A stretch of 64,000 nt of DNA. Source: Desulfobacterales bacterium (lineage in GTDB: Bacteria > Desulfobacterota > Desulfobacteria > Desulfobacterales > JAIPEE01). Positions 1-9,480 of this stretch are shown one piece after another. Position 1 is the stretch's first letter; each line of letters starts with the position of its first letter. A program made the translations under genes and the position numbers. The stretch covers positions 1 to 64,000 of the forward strand of contig JAIPEE010000006.1 of assembly GCA_021737275.1 (NCBI GenBank), read 5' to 3'. The notes beneath the pieces were generated by a model that was not told where the DNA came from, did no database searches, and was given only the letters and a program-made list of their open reading frames with translations.

Positions 1-44
1 CTTTCACGCCGGCAACAGGGGTTCGAATCCCCTTGGGGACGCCA
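1..44 (+). tRNA. tRNA-Glu (TTC), 3' part only
   Basis: The window opens inside the anticodon loop (CTTTCAC, anticodon TTC). The 3' anticodon stem, variable loop, T arm with GTTCGAATC and the acceptor strand TGGGGAC follow, then discriminator G and an encoded CCA. The pattern matches bacterial tRNA-Glu. The 5' half lies outside the window, so the D arm cannot be checked. Confidence 0.93.
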
Positions 45-58
45 CTTTAAAAGCAATA

Positions 59-88
59 GGTTAGCACTCATCAGTGTTAGCCTTTTTT
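59..88 (+). terminator. Rho-independent terminator after tRNA-Glu
   Basis: A 9-bp stem (59-67 with 74-82, two G-U pairs) with a 6-nt loop is followed directly by six T residues (83-88). It lies 14 nt after the tRNA and should end that transcript. Confidence 0.85.
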
Positions 89-381
89 GTTTCAGGAGTA
101 CCGTTTTCGGGCATCAGATTCTTAGATTTGATTTTTATCAAGATTAATGAGCAACAGTTTTGTAATTAATATATTCATCCCTAACAAAGAAAACTCAGCC
201 AACACAAAAAACCGCGCGACTGATCTGAAACGTTTGCTGGCAAATAAGAACATAGGGTGATATGATAACAAAATTGACGCTATTGCGGCCCGGCCTTTTT
301 GTCTGGTTATGTTCCTCGTTGGGCTATTGAATACCGGGAATTGTGAAAATTAACACTTTATAAATTAGATATAGGCATATC
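89..381. other. Intergenic region, no gene seen
   Basis: AT-rich spacer between the tRNA terminator and the first coding sequence. No open frame, repeat or structured RNA stands out. The promoter of the downstream methyltransferase must be here, but no clear -35/-10 pair could be assigned. Confidence 0.5.
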
Positions 382-1032
382 ATGTCATCATTACGCATTC
401 GTTATCAAACCATTGAGTTTGATGATGTAGATATTCATGTCCGCACTTTACGTGACAAGCAGCAATACTGTGATGATGATAATATCGCTGAAAAATTGGG
501 AATTTCATCAGCAACATGGCCATTATTTGGAATTGTCTGGAATTCAAGTTTGGTGTTAGCTCATCATATATTTGATTTTAACATTAATGGGAAGCGGATT
601 TTGGAAGTAGGTTGTGGCATTGGACTGGCGAGCCTTTTATTAAATCATCGACTTGCAGATATTACTGCGACAGATTATCATCCTGAAGTTGAAAATTTTC
701 TTCTCGAGAATATAAAATTGAATAAAGGAAAAAACATACCATTCGTTCGGACAGGCTGGGAAGACAAAGAGAGTGGTCTGGGCAGGTTTGACCTTATTAT
801 TGGCAGTGATCTTTTGTATGAAAGAAATCATGCAGAGCTTTTATCCGGTTTTATCAATCAGCATGCCAAAGCTATTTGTGAAGTAATAGTAGTCGATCCC
901 GGACGTGGTAATCATGCGAAGTTCAGCAAAAAAATGGTTAAATTAGGTTATTCTCATACTCAGAACAGACCTGACACCGCAGAATATCTGATGAAGCCGT
1001 TTCGCGGGCAAATTTTACGTTATAATAGATGA
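382..1032 (+). CDS. Class I SAM-dependent methyltransferase (METTL21/Methyltransf_16-like)
   Basis: A 216-residue Rossmann-fold methyltransferase, probably cytoplasmic. Motif I is ILEVGCGIGLA at about residues 74-84, the SAM-binding loop. The acidic post-I motif is ATDYHPE, and DLIIGSDLLY at about 136-145 resembles the SD-x-x-Y signature of the METTL21/PF10294 family, many of whose members methylate protein lysines or N-termini. Bacterial relatives mostly have unknown substrates. The ATG at 382 has only a weak Shine-Dalgarno sequence (ATAGG). It stands alone between a tRNA terminator and a gene on the other strand, so context gives no substrate. Family is fairly sure, substrate is unknown. 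Confidence 0.75.
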   Translation: MSSLRIRYQTIEFDDVDIHVRTLRDKQQYCDDDNIAEKLGISSATWPLFGIVWNSSLVLAHHIFDFNINGKRILEVGCGIGLASLLLNHRLADITATDYHPEVENFLLENIKLNKGKNIPFVRTGWEDKESGLGRFDLIIGSDLLYERNHAELLSGFINQHAKAICEVIVVDPGRGNHAKFSKKMVKLGYSHTQNRPDTAEYLMKPFRGQILRYNR

Positions 1033-1071
1033 TAATTTTTGACAAATTTAAGCGCAGTGTTTTTTTACGAT

Positions 1072-2883
1072 CTAAATTATCGGTATTGCAAAACCGCCCA
1101 TGGCTGTTGTTAGTCTCGCCTGCATTGCCTTGGCTGACATATTAATACCGGGAAATGCGCCCATATCTTTATAATGTTTCCAGAAATCGGGATGATTTCT
1201 GGAAACAGGTTCCATTCCTTCATTTAATTCATAGCTGGTACAATACCTGAACGGCCAGATATCAAAAACCGGCAGGGCTCGTGAAATACTACCGATAATG
1301 CCGCTGAAATATGAGATGATCGGCACTTGCCTCTTTCTGGAAATGAGCCAGCTGTTTTCCGGTAAAGTATCCCTTAGTATGTTTTCCTCCAGTGCTTTCG
1401 CAACAGCCTCATCCCAGATAATAACGGCTAATTCCGTATTATAATTTGCTGATCTTGGATCGAAGTTATGCGAGCCGATCCATGCAATTTTGCTGTCAAT
1501 GACGAATGATTTGGCATGAATACCGACTACAGGGCCCTTGGTTTCCGAAATAATACTTCCATCATCACTCTTTCCCATCGCTATTTTTTTTTGTGTCAGG
1601 ATATCATAACGCCGAACCATATCATGCACATCTTCGGGTGTCGGTTTGAGTTCGTAAATATTAAACTTCAGGTTTTTGACCAGCTTTTTTTTCTGCTTAT
1701 AAGCAATTGAATAAACCGCCATATGATCTGCTGCAGGAAGGCTGTTGGTTGAGGCAATTATTTTGAAATCCGGATTATGTTTCCGCAACTTTTTTAAACC
1801 TTTTAAAGCTGCTTTACTGAATACCAGATAGGGTGTCTGTATAATAAGTGATGTCTCAGCACTATATATGGCTTTTTCAGCATCACTATCAGTACTTTTG
1901 GATTTGGGATCATCATTTTCCGTTTTACCGGGCTCGTCTGCTACAAAAGCAATTCGTCCTTTAACTTCAAATACGTTATCTATAAAGTTTTTTTGGATAT
2001 AATCATCATCAGATGCCAACCTGTCAAAATCTTTCAATACAGGATTGATCGGTGCGTCAATAAATTTTGCCACAGCCGGTATCGATTGAATCTCCGTTAA
2101 TTCAAGGGCAACATCGTGAAGTTCAGAAAGATATACGGTTTTATCATAATTCCAGTATTCATAAAAAGAGTATACCATCTTTTCTAAAGTGCGGCCAATA
2201 ACAAGAATATCCCTGTCCTTGAATGTATAATCCGGCGCAAGATCAAAATACTTGTTGCCGATGTTGCGACCACCTGTAATGGCAATCATGTTATCAATGA
2301 TCAGAACTTTGTTATGCATTCTCTGGTTAACATCGCCAAATTGCACAATACCTGCCCTTGCAAGGTCAATGGTAGAACTCTGGGCTTTATCATATGTGGG
2401 GTTATAAACTTTAAATTCAACGTTTGAATGTGATAAAACAGCCAGCGCACTGGTCTCGTTATTATGCCGTATACCAAGCTGGTCGACGATAATTTTGATT
2501 TTTACGCCTCTTCTGGCAGCGATAAGCAATTCTCGAAAAAAGAAATTGGCAGATTCATCGTTCTGCCAGATAAAAGTCTGAAAAAGGATGGTTTTTTGTG
2601 CAGAGCGGATCAAATGAATACGTGAAATAAAGGCATCGTCTCCATGATTGATAATATTAACAAAGTGAGGTGGCGTGATGCGCTCTTTTTCAAAGGCAAG
2701 ATCTACTAGCGGCTTGAATGGTGAATCGTTAAATATTTCAGGGTCTTCAAAAAAAGCACGCTCTATTGAGGTATCAGCATAAAGTCTGATTGTTTCTGCT
2801 ACTTTGGCTGGATCCGGTTTTGGGGTCGAACAACCGGTTAACGCAATCATAAGCATTACAAAGGGAATGTAAAAATGTTTCAT
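1072..2883 (-). CDS. Phospholipase D / cardiolipin synthase-like lipoprotein
   Basis: 603 residues. The N-terminus is a lipoprotein signal with lipobox LTGC at about residues 15-18, so the protein is probably membrane-anchored and faces the periplasm. Two HKD active-site motifs are present: HNKVLIIDN followed by GGRN at about 190-205, and HAKSFVIDS followed by GSHNFDPRS at about 455-475. Two HKD motifs are the hallmark of phospholipase D enzymes. The arrangement and lipoprotein signal resemble ClsC (YmdC)-type cardiolipin synthases, which are shorter. It may transfer or hydrolyse phosphatidyl groups. It stands alone, convergent with the methyltransferase gene. The superfamily is certain; the exact reaction is inferred. 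Confidence 0.85.
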   Translation of the reverse strand: MKHFYIPFVMLMIALTGCSTPKPDPAKVAETIRLYADTSIERAFFEDPEIFNDSPFKPLVDLAFEKERITPPHFVNIINHGDDAFISRIHLIRSAQKTILFQTFIWQNDESANFFFRELLIAARRGVKIKIIVDQLGIRHNNETSALAVLSHSNVEFKVYNPTYDKAQSSTIDLARAGIVQFGDVNQRMHNKVLIIDNMIAITGGRNIGNKYFDLAPDYTFKDRDILVIGRTLEKMVYSFYEYWNYDKTVYLSELHDVALELTEIQSIPAVAKFIDAPINPVLKDFDRLASDDDYIQKNFIDNVFEVKGRIAFVADEPGKTENDDPKSKSTDSDAEKAIYSAETSLIIQTPYLVFSKAALKGLKKLRKHNPDFKIIASTNSLPAADHMAVYSIAYKQKKKLVKNLKFNIYELKPTPEDVHDMVRRYDILTQKKIAMGKSDDGSIISETKGPVVGIHAKSFVIDSKIAWIGSHNFDPRSANYNTELAVIIWDEAVAKALEENILRDTLPENSWLISRKRQVPIISYFSGIIGSISRALPVFDIWPFRYCTSYELNEGMEPVSRNHPDFWKHYKDMGAFPGINMSAKAMQARLTTAMGGFAIPII

Positions 2884-3045
2884 CCGTTATTCCGTATATG
2901 TTGAATTTATTATAATTGTGGATCACAGGAACAAAAACAGATATAGCAAAAAAAAGAAAATTACGAAACTGAAGAATCAAAACATGCGTCAATTTTTGAT
3001 AAATTTAATATATCTATAATTATAAAACCAAAAATGATTTTAATA

Positions 3046-3074
3046 TTTTGCTTTTTATTGTTGCAGATTATAAT
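3046..3074 (+). promoter_or_regulatory. Possible promoter of the outer-membrane protein gene
   Basis: A perfect TATAAT lies at 3069-3074, about 57 nt before the start at 3132. The -35 region (TTTTGC at 3046-3051) is poor, so this rests mainly on the -10 box in very AT-rich DNA. Confidence 0.35.
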
Positions 3075-3131
3075 ATAATATTTATGTGATTTAATCCCAT
3101 CAACAAATCTTTTGCTTTTCTGGAGTGGATA

Positions 3132-3965
3132 ATGAAAAAAACAATCAGTCTTTTTTCCATGATTTTATTAACCTGTCTGTTTTTCAGTCCTGCATTAGCC
3201 GATACCGAAATAGAAGAAGATCTTCCATGGGAGAAATTTAGTTTTAATCTTGGCGGATTTGTAGCCAGTCTTGATAGTGATGCGCAAATAAGTCCAGACG
3301 GATTAGGAGTGGGTGTAACCGTTGATATAGAAGAAGCACTGGGTCTTGAAACTTCAATAAATGTTTTCAGACTGGATTCATTTTATAGATTTGGAAGAAC
3401 CAACCGCCATCGTTTTGATTTTTCCTACTTTGATTTCAGACGGAGCAGTGAAAAGATCCTGCAAAAAGATATTGATATTTTTGATAACACATACACTGTT
3501 GGTACAACTGTTGATAGTTACTGGAACCTGCGAATTTTTAAAGGTGAATACAGCTACTCTTTTTTTCAGGATGAACGGATTGATATTGCCGGTTCTCTTG
3601 GGTTGTTTGTAATGCCATTAGAAATTGGTATTAATGCTGCTGGTTCCGGATATGAAGAGCAAGAAATTACCGCTCCGTTGCCGACTTTAGGTATTCGCAC
3701 AGATTTTGCGATTACACCAAAGCTTTTTCTGAAACAAAGTATTGATGTGTTCTATCTTGAATATGATAGTTTCAAGGGCTCACTTGTGGATCTTTTAATC
3801 GCCATAGAATATAATATCTGGGATCATGTTGGCCTTGGCCTTGGTTATAATGTTTTTGAATTCAACCTCGAAACAGAGGATGAAGATTATCCGGAAATTG
3901 ATTTTACCGGAGAGATCGGTTTTCATTATAATGGGTTGTTACTCTATGGGAAGATATTTTTTTAG
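3132..3965 (+). CDS. Outer-membrane beta-barrel protein, function unknown
   Basis: 277 residues with a clear signal peptide (MKKTISLFSMILL, hydrophobic core, cleavage likely after SPALA). The rest alternates short amphipathic strands with turns such as RFGRTNRHRFDFSYF, and the chain ends in an aromatic residue (LLLYGKIFF). That is the usual C-terminal signature of proteins inserted by the BAM complex. There are no catalytic motifs. The start is supported by GGAG upstream (CTGGAGTGGATA before ATG). It is probably a small outer-membrane barrel; its ligand cannot be told. It is monocistronic and convergent with cheW. Confidence 0.72.
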   Translation: MKKTISLFSMILLTCLFFSPALADTEIEEDLPWEKFSFNLGGFVASLDSDAQISPDGLGVGVTVDIEEALGLETSINVFRLDSFYRFGRTNRHRFDFSYFDFRRSSEKILQKDIDIFDNTYTVGTTVDSYWNLRIFKGEYSYSFFQDERIDIAGSLGLFVMPLEIGINAAGSGYEEQEITAPLPTLGIRTDFAITPKLFLKQSIDVFYLEYDSFKGSLVDLLIAIEYNIWDHVGLGLGYNVFEFNLETEDEDYPEIDFTGEIGFHYNGLLLYGKIFF

Positions 3966-4013
3966 TCGATCAATTGGACAAATATTATTCAGTTAAACAA
4001 AGCGGGTGCATTT

Positions 4014-4053
4014 AAAAAATGCATAAAGAGCTTTCAAGAGCTCTTTATGCATT
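4014..4053 (-). terminator. Terminator of the cheW-like gene
   Basis: A perfect 15-bp stem (4018-4032 with 4039-4053) has a 6-nt loop. On the minus strand it is followed by six T residues (the A run at 4014-4019), so it suits the minus-strand gene ending at 4092. The plus side lacks a T run, although it may still slow transcripts from the outer-membrane gene. Confidence 0.85.
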
Positions 4054-4091
4054 AAAATGTGTTTGCAATTTTCAGCGATAAAACAATATCT

Positions 4092-4607
4092 TTAGGATAC
4101 AACTTTTCCAAACATATCAAGCTCTTCTGAATTAAAGACCCGATCAATATCCAGGAGGATTTTAACACCGCCTTCCATTTTGGCCATGCCCAGGATAAAT
4201 TCCGTATCAACATCCGTTCCAAAAGAAGGTGTCTTTTCAATATCATCACCTTTAATATTCATAACTTCCGATACGGAATCCACAACCGTACCCATGAGAA
4301 TTGTATCTGCATCATCGCCAATTTCTGCAACAATAATACAGGTTCGATCATTATAGTCCATAGCGGGCATACTGAAACGAAGCCTCAAATCAACAACAGG
4401 AATAACCTTTCCGCGAAGGTTGATAACGCCTTTCATGAAATCCGGTGTCTGGGGTACGGAAGTGATCGGCATCATACCAATAATCTCCTTTACTTTCAAA
4501 ATACTGATGCCGTACTCTTCTTCATTAAGCGTGAAGGTAAGGTATTTGCCTTCCTTTGCAGTTATGGATTTAACTTCAGTATTCAATGCTTCGGCTTGTT
4601 CGTCCAT
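4092..4607 (-). CDS. cheW: Chemotaxis coupling protein CheW
   Basis: 171 residues, a single CheW SH3-like domain from about residue 18 to 165. Recognisable blocks are YLTFTLNEEEYGISILKVKEI, then VPQTPDFMKGVINLRGKVIPVVDL, then GTVVDSVSEVM. CheW bridges chemoreceptors to the CheA kinase in the cytoplasm. No cheA, receptor or cheY lies nearby, so this is an orphan copy that may serve a receptor array encoded elsewhere. Its ATG follows AGGGGGC at good spacing. A roughly 17-residue N-terminal extension precedes the domain. Confidence 0.92.
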   Translation of the reverse strand: MDEQAEALNTEVKSITAKEGKYLTFTLNEEEYGISILKVKEIIGMMPITSVPQTPDFMKGVINLRGKVIPVVDLRLRFSMPAMDYNDRTCIIVAEIGDDADTILMGTVVDSVSEVMNIKGDDIEKTPSFGTDVDTEFILGMAKMEGGVKILLDIDRVFNSEELDMFGKVVS

Positions 4608-4701
4608 CTAAATGCCCCCTGTAAGATAAAAGTCTTATTATTCAAATTTCCTATCAAATAGAAAAAAAGGATGAAATTTAATTAGTTAATACATTTTATT
4701 G

Positions 4702-4729
4702 ATAATACAAATTCCAAGTCTAAATTCAA
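4702..4729 (-). promoter_or_regulatory. Candidate sigma-70 promoter of cheW
   Basis: On the minus strand TTGAAT (4724-4729), a 16-nt spacer and TATTAT (4702-4707) lie about 95 nt upstream of the cheW start. Motif match only. Confidence 0.45.
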
Positions 4730-5063
4730 GTGTTTTTGACAGGCAAATTATACGTTGGCAGGCTGTGCCTGACGATTAAGTTGTTGATAAATAATGCCTG
4801 TTTTTATAACAATATCTTGCACATGTCAAATAAATTAAAGTAAAGCCCGTAAAGTGGTTTTTGATATCGAACCCGGCGCTATTTTTACTTTTAATATTCG
4901 AAATTCAAATATATTTCAGTAGTTAAAAATATGACAGGTCTTAAATATGTGTTGAACTGCTGATTTTTTGTTTGATGTAAAAAGCTTAAATTATCGAAAA
5001 TTATATTTTGACGCAACTTATTGAGATAAAAGAAAATATTTTGATTAATAAAAATCGGTTTGA

Positions 5064-5092
5064 TTGACACAGATGGTTGGCTGGGGTATATC
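5064..5092 (+). promoter_or_regulatory. Sigma-70-type promoter of der-rarA
   Basis: TTGACA (5064-5069), a 17-nt spacer and TATATC (5087-5092) lie about 54 nt before the der start. The -35 is perfect and the -10 near consensus. Confidence 0.65.
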
Positions 5093-5145
5093 TTTAAATT
5101 TTAAAGTATAAGAAAATCAACTATTGAAATAGATAGAGAAAACAG

Positions 5146-6498
5146 ATGAAACCAGTTGTTGCTATAATTGGCCGGCCTAATGTGGGTAAGTCGGCATTTT
5201 TTAACCGCATAACCAAAACCAAAGCTGCGATTGTGGATGACGTTCCGGGTGTAACCCGTGACCGGCACTATGGTGAGGCGCGATGGGACGGCATTGATTT
5301 CAGCATTGTTGATACCGGCGGTTTGATTGTCGGAGATGAAGATGATTTCGCCGTTCAGATCAGATACCAGGTTGACCAGGCTGTTGCTGATGCAGATATT
5401 ATCATACAGATGTTTGACGGCAAGCATGGCATCTCTCCCTTTGATCGCGATATTGTAGAAATGCTTCGGAATGTAACAAAGCCTGTTTATTATGTGGTCA
5501 ACAAGATTGATAGCGAGCCGCAGGAAAATATTATTTATGAGTTTTACGGGCTTGGTCTTGATAAGCTTTACCCGGTTTCTTCAGAGCATGGGTATGGGGT
5601 ACCGGATTTTCTCGATATTTTAACGAAAGATTTACCTGAATCGGAAGGAGATGAATCCCAGCAAACTGTCAGGGTCGCTATCGTTGGTCGGCCCAATGTC
5701 GGCAAATCATCATTAACTAACTGTATTATGGGTGAAAACAGGGTTGTTGTCAGTGATGTGCCGGGCACAACAAGGGATCCAATCGATACGCTATGCCATG
5801 TTAATGGTAAATCCTATCTTCTTGTGGATACGGCAGGCATACGCCGTAAAGGAAAAGTTTCAAAAAAAATTGAAAAGTTTTCTGTCATAAAAGCACTTCA
5901 GAGTCTGGATCGCTGTGATATAGCCCTGATTATAATTGATGCGAATGAAGGGATTACAGAGCAGGATATTAGTATTGCCGGTTATGCTGATGAACGGAAA
6001 TGCGGTTGTGTGATGCTGCTGAACAAGTGGGATATGGTTGAAAAGGACAGTAAAACAGCTAAAAAATATCTTGAAGAGTTGAGAATGGCCTCAAAATTTT
6101 TAAATTATGCACCCGCCATGACCATTTCAGCTAAAACCGGTCTTCGCGTTCCAAGGATCTTCACACTTGTTGATGAGGTCTATGAGCAATATTGCTTTCG
6201 AATTGGTACGGGCCGGCTTAACAGAATTATAGAAAAGGCCACAACACGGACTGAACCATCCCTGCACAAGGGGAAAAGGATGAAGTTTTATTATGCAACA
6301 CAGGTGTCTACAAAACCGCCCACGTTTGTCTGTTTTGTTAACTACCCTGACGGGGTTCACTTCTCATACAAGCGATATCTTTTAAATCAGATAAGAGAGA
6401 CTGAGGGATTAGACAAAACACCGATTCGTCTTTATTTTAGAAAACGGTCAGGAAGGCTTACCGAAATTTTTGAAGAGAGAAAAGGAAAACGTAAGTAG
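5146..6498 (+). CDS. der: Ribosome-assembly GTPase Der (EngA)
   Basis: 450 residues, the usual length. Der has two tandem GTPase domains followed by a KH-like RNA-binding domain and helps mature the 50S subunit. Both G1 motifs read GRPNVGKS, at about residues 9-16 and 180-187. Switch II blocks are DTGG and DTAG, and the NKxD motifs are NKID and NKWD. The KH-like end holds [15 protein letters not shown] and FRKRSGR. The ATG start gives the conserved N-terminus directly before the first P-loop. It is followed after 8 nt by rarA, probably in the same transcript. Confidence 0.97.
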   Translation: MKPVVAIIGRPNVGKSAFFNRITKTKAAIVDDVPGVTRDRHYGEARWDGIDFSIVDTGGLIVGDEDDFAVQIRYQVDQAVADADIIIQMFDGKHGISPFDRDIVEMLRNVTKPVYYVVNKIDSEPQENIIYEFYGLGLDKLYPVSSEHGYGVPDFLDILTKDLPESEGDESQQTVRVAIVGRPNVGKSSLTNCIMGENRVVVSDVPGTTRDPIDTLCHVNGKSYLLVDTAGIRRKGKVSKKIEKFSVIKALQSLDRCDIALIIIDANEGITEQDISIAGYADERKCGCVMLLNKWDMVEKDSKTAKKYLEELRMASKFLNYAPAMTISAKTGLRVPRIFTLVDEVYEQYCFRIGTGRLNRIIEKATTRTEPSLHKGKRMKFYYATQVSTKPPTFVCFVNYPDGVHFSYKRYLLNQIRETEGLDKTPIRLYFRKRSGRLTEIFEERKGKRK

Positions 6499-6506
6499 GT
6501 TAAAAA

Positions 6507-7886
6507 TTGGATCTTTTTGATTATCAGGCTGAAAATTCAGCAGATACATTTAAACCTCTTGCCGAGCGGATGAGGCCCGGAAAGATTGATGATATTGTAG
6601 GCCAACAGCATATTGTCGGTCCTGATGCGCTTATCCGTCAGGCTATAGAGCAGGACAGAATCTTTTCCATGATTCTCTGGGGGCCTCCCGGTTGTGGGAA
6701 AACGACGCTCGCAAGAATTATTGCCCATGAAACCAAAGCTTTTTTTGAACAGTTCTCTGCTGTTCTTTCAGGTGTAAAAGATATCAGGGCCGTCATTGAA
6801 GAAGCAAAAAACCAGCGTCGGTTGCACCGGAAAAAAACAATCCTTTTTGTTGATGAAATCCATCGTTTCAACAAAGCGCAGCAGGATGCGTTTTTACAGC
6901 ATGTTGAAAGCGGACTGATCACACTGATTGGTGCCACAACAGAAAACCCCTCCTTTGAAGTGATTGCCGCGCTTATGTCCAGATGCCGCGTATTTGTTTT
7001 AAATCCGCTTTCAACAGAGGATATGACGACTATTCTCAGGCGCGCACTTCAGAATAAAGAGCAGGGTTTAGGTAATACCGGTTTTTTGATTTCAGATGAT
7101 GCACTTACACATCTTGCAGAGATTGCAGATGGCGATGTGCGGTCTGCCCTTAACGGACTTGAGATTATTACATCCATGATGCTTGCAGAAGGTGAGACTG
7201 AAAAAAGAGAAAAAACGGAGATCAGTCTTTCAGAAGTTGAAAATGCACTTCAAAAGAAGGCGTTGCGGTATGACAAGGGCGGTGAAGAAAAATATAATCT
7301 GATTTCCGCATTTCATAAAAGTTTGAGGGGAAGTGATCCGGATGCAGCTGTTTACTGGCTGGCCCGGATGATATCAGCCGGAGAGTCGGCACTTTATGTC
7401 GCACGGCGTATGGTTCGGTTTGCTTCGGAAGATGTTGGTAATGCAGATCCAAATGCATTGACAATAGCAATGAATGCAATGGAATCATTCAGATTTCTGG
7501 GGCACCCTGAAGGTGAGCTGGCGCTTGTTCAGGCAGCGGTTTATCTGGCCACGGCGCCCAAAAGTAACAGCCTGTATATGGCTTATAATAATGTTAAGGA
7601 AATTGTAAAGAAAACCGGTACATTACCGGTTCCCATGCATATCCGAAATGCACCGACATCTTTGATGAAAACGCTTGATTACGGCAAGGGTTATAAATAT
7701 GCCCATAACTATGAAGGCGCCTATGCTCCCCAGGATTATTTGCCTGAAAAACTTCAGGGGGAACGGTTTTATCATCCGGTTGACCGGGGATATGAAAAAA
7801 CAATCAATGCCAGACTGGATGGTTGGCGAAGTTTGAAGAAAAAAGTATCAGATAAAAATGATAAAGCCGGCACAGATAAAAAATAA
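6507..7886 (+). CDS. rarA: Replication-associated recombination protein A (RarA/MgsA, AAA+ ATPase)
   Basis: 459 residues. RarA is a clamp-loader-like AAA+ ATPase that acts at stalled or broken replication forks. Walker A is GPPGCGKT at about 52-59, Walker B with sensor context is LFVDEIHRFN at about 114-123, and an arginine-finger region (MSRCRVFVL) follows. The C-terminal helical and tetramerisation region is full length (PMHIRNAPTSLMK, YKYAHNYEGAY). The start is TTG at 6507, giving MDLFDYQAE; an ATG alternative would cut into the conserved N-terminus. It lies 8 nt behind der. The AAA core and C-terminal region together separate it from RuvB. Confidence 0.95.
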   Translation: MDLFDYQAENSADTFKPLAERMRPGKIDDIVGQQHIVGPDALIRQAIEQDRIFSMILWGPPGCGKTTLARIIAHETKAFFEQFSAVLSGVKDIRAVIEEAKNQRRLHRKKTILFVDEIHRFNKAQQDAFLQHVESGLITLIGATTENPSFEVIAALMSRCRVFVLNPLSTEDMTTILRRALQNKEQGLGNTGFLISDDALTHLAEIADGDVRSALNGLEIITSMMLAEGETEKREKTEISLSEVENALQKKALRYDKGGEEKYNLISAFHKSLRGSDPDAAVYWLARMISAGESALYVARRMVRFASEDVGNADPNALTIAMNAMESFRFLGHPEGELALVQAAVYLATAPKSNSLYMAYNNVKEIVKKTGTLPVPMHIRNAPTSLMKTLDYGKGYKYAHNYEGAYAPQDYLPEKLQGERFYHPVDRGYEKTINARLDGWRSLKKKVSDKNDKAGTDKK

Positions 7887-7959
7887 TTACTGCAAACCAT
7901 GTTTTGCCTGATTTGCCTTAAAAATAAAGAAACGCTCCTAACCATGCACGTTTTCATGC

Positions 7960-7988
7960 TTGACCGGAATTAAAAAGTCCAGTATAAT
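7960..7988 (+). promoter_or_regulatory. Strong sigma-70-type promoter before the kinase-like gene
   Basis: TTGACC (7960-7965), a 17-nt spacer and a perfect TATAAT (7983-7988) lie 35 nt before the start at 8024. This is one of the best promoter matches in the window. Confidence 0.72.
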
Positions 7989-8023
7989 TTAACAAAATTC
8001 TCATCTCACTAAAGGAGTTTCTC

Positions 8024-8641
8024 ATGTCAGTACTTACAGTTTCAAGGCAGTTCGGTGCCGGTGGAAAAACATTAAGCAAGTTAGTTGCTGAAAAAATGAA
8101 TTATACATTTGTAGACGAGGAAATTATCCAACTTGTGGCTGAAAAAGCCAGGGTTTCAACGAACTGGGTTGAATCCATTGAAAAGGAAGCCGGAGGGAAA
8201 CTCCACAAGTTTTTGTCCGGTCTTGTGCCTAAAAGTTTTGTCGAAAGAATTTTGGATGATGACCGGGGATATATTGACGAAGAGATTTATGTCGATGCAC
8301 TGCAAAGTGTTATTACAAAAATTGCCGAAACGGACAATTCCGTTATTCTCGGTAGAGGCGGGCAGTATATCCTCAGGGATCGTGAAGATACGTTTCATAT
8401 TATTTTAATGGCTGATAAGGATGATCGGGTCAGGTTTATGGAAAAGCATTATAATCTGAGCCCGTCCCAGGCCCTTCAGACAGTTAACGGCAATGATAAG
8501 CGCAGGATGAATTTATACCGAAAGTTCGGCAGGGAGGATTATAACAGTCCCCATCTTTATCACCTTGTATTAAATACAAGCAAGCTTTCTATTGAAAAGG
8601 CTGTTGAGCTTGTTTGTGACCTTATAAACAGAAATCAGTAA
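8024..8641 (+). CDS. Cytidylate kinase-like family protein
   Basis: 205 residues. The N-terminus VSRQFGAGGKTLSKLVAEKM is the modified P-loop of the Cytidylate_kin2 family (PF13189), where GxGG replaces the classical GxGGKGT order of Cmk. Further family blocks are the FVDEEII strand, ILGRGGQYIL, and an R-rich lid ending in KFGREDYNSPHLYHLVLNT. Such proteins are common in Desulfobacterota, with undetermined substrates; nucleotide phosphorylation is presumed. The start is backed by AAAGGAG nine nt upstream. It is monocistronic with its own promoter and terminator. Confidence 0.85.
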   Translation: MSVLTVSRQFGAGGKTLSKLVAEKMNYTFVDEEIIQLVAEKARVSTNWVESIEKEAGGKLHKFLSGLVPKSFVERILDDDRGYIDEEIYVDALQSVITKIAETDNSVILGRGGQYILRDREDTFHIILMADKDDRVRFMEKHYNLSPSQALQTVNGNDKRRMNLYRKFGREDYNSPHLYHLVLNTSKLSIEKAVELVCDLINRNQ

Positions 8642-8650
8642 TGACGTTTT

Positions 8651-8703
8651 ATCTCCGGAATTGAATCTGAAGATTCAGTTTCGGAGATATTTGCATTTTT
8701 TTT
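8651..8703 (+). terminator. Terminator of the cytidylate kinase-like gene
   Basis: A 17-bp stem with two G-U pairs (8651-8667 with 8672-8688) and a 4-nt loop is followed by an 8-T run at 8696-8703. Confidence 0.87.
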
Positions 8704-8910
8704 GAATTTGGTATAGATATTTTTAAGATTAAAATTTAAGTGTTCAGTTTTGTCACATAAATAATTTCAAAATTTCTACCCGCCGGTTTATAAAATGATT
8801 TACAGGACCTGTGTTAATACAGAGTCTTTAAATATAATACGAACCAAAATCCATATTTTTAGAGGCATATTTAATCGGATCGTAAATTACTTTTGCCGGG
8901 AGGGACTGAT

Positions 8911-9480
8911 TTGACGGATCTGACAGGAGACAGCCAGAAACCGGATGATGCCGCTTATCTGGTGGATGAATTAGAGAATACCAGTCATAAAAAATCAATA
9001 TCCTCTATTATAGTTACTTTTTTCATATTAATGGCAATCTGGGTACTGTTGTCCGGAAAATTTGATACCTTTCATATAACGCTGGGCATCATATCCAGCG
9101 CAATCATTGCCTTCTTTTTTAGTGACCTCCTGTTTAGAAATTTGATCCTTGGAAGATTACCTCGTGTCTGGTTCAGGTTTATTGTCTATATCCCCTGGCT
9201 GATTTACCAAATTTTCCTGGCAAATATTCACGTGTTATATCTTGTTTTTCATCCGAGAATGCTGGAGTTGATTGACCCAAAGATCATCGAATTCAGAAGC
9301 AAACTTAAAAAAGAGATGTCTATTCTTACTTTTGCAAATTCAATAACACTTACACCGGGTACAATTACAGTAAGTGCGACCGTACTGGGTAAATTTGCCG
9401 TTCACGCAATTGATGAGACCTCCGGCAGGGCATTGCCCGGCGAGATGGAAAAAAGAGTGGAAAGGATATTTGAAGACTGA
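8911..9480 (+). CDS. mrpE: Na+/H+ antiporter subunit E (MrpE/MnhE-like)
   Basis: First gene of the cation/proton antiporter operon. A hydrophilic N-terminus is followed by about three membrane segments (IIVTFFILMAIWVLL, ITLGIISSAIIAFFF, WFRFIVYIPWLIYQIF) and the MNHE-domain end with ANSITLTPGTITVSA, the family's most conserved stretch. MrpE is needed for assembly of Mrp complexes; in Mbh hydrogenases the same position is MbhA. I chose TTG at 8911 because GGGAGGG stands 6 nt before it; an in-frame TTG at 8893 would add six residues but overlaps that ribosome site. Its stop overlaps the next start (TGATG). Confidence 0.9.
   Translation: MTDLTGDSQKPDDAAYLVDELENTSHKKSISSIIVTFFILMAIWVLLSGKFDTFHITLGIISSAIIAFFFSDLLFRNLILGRLPRVWFRFIVYIPWLIYQIFLANIHVLYLVFHPRMLELIDPKIIEFRSKLKKEMSILTFANSITLTPGTITVSATVLGKFAVHAIDETSGRALPGEMEKRVERIFED

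Larger units (their letters stand above)
4608..5145. other. 538-bp divergent intergenic region
   Basis: Spacer between the divergent cheW and der genes, with candidate promoters at each end. In between is AT-rich DNA with one small dyad (CAGGC-TGT-GCCTG, 4759-4771). No open frame or RNA gene was recognised. Confidence 0.5.

Noticed and set aside
61-82. CIRCE-like TTAGCACTC sequence
   Set aside because: It matches one CIRCE arm only; the other arm is GTGTTAGCC at the wrong spacing. It is the stem of the tRNA terminator and no heat-shock gene follows.
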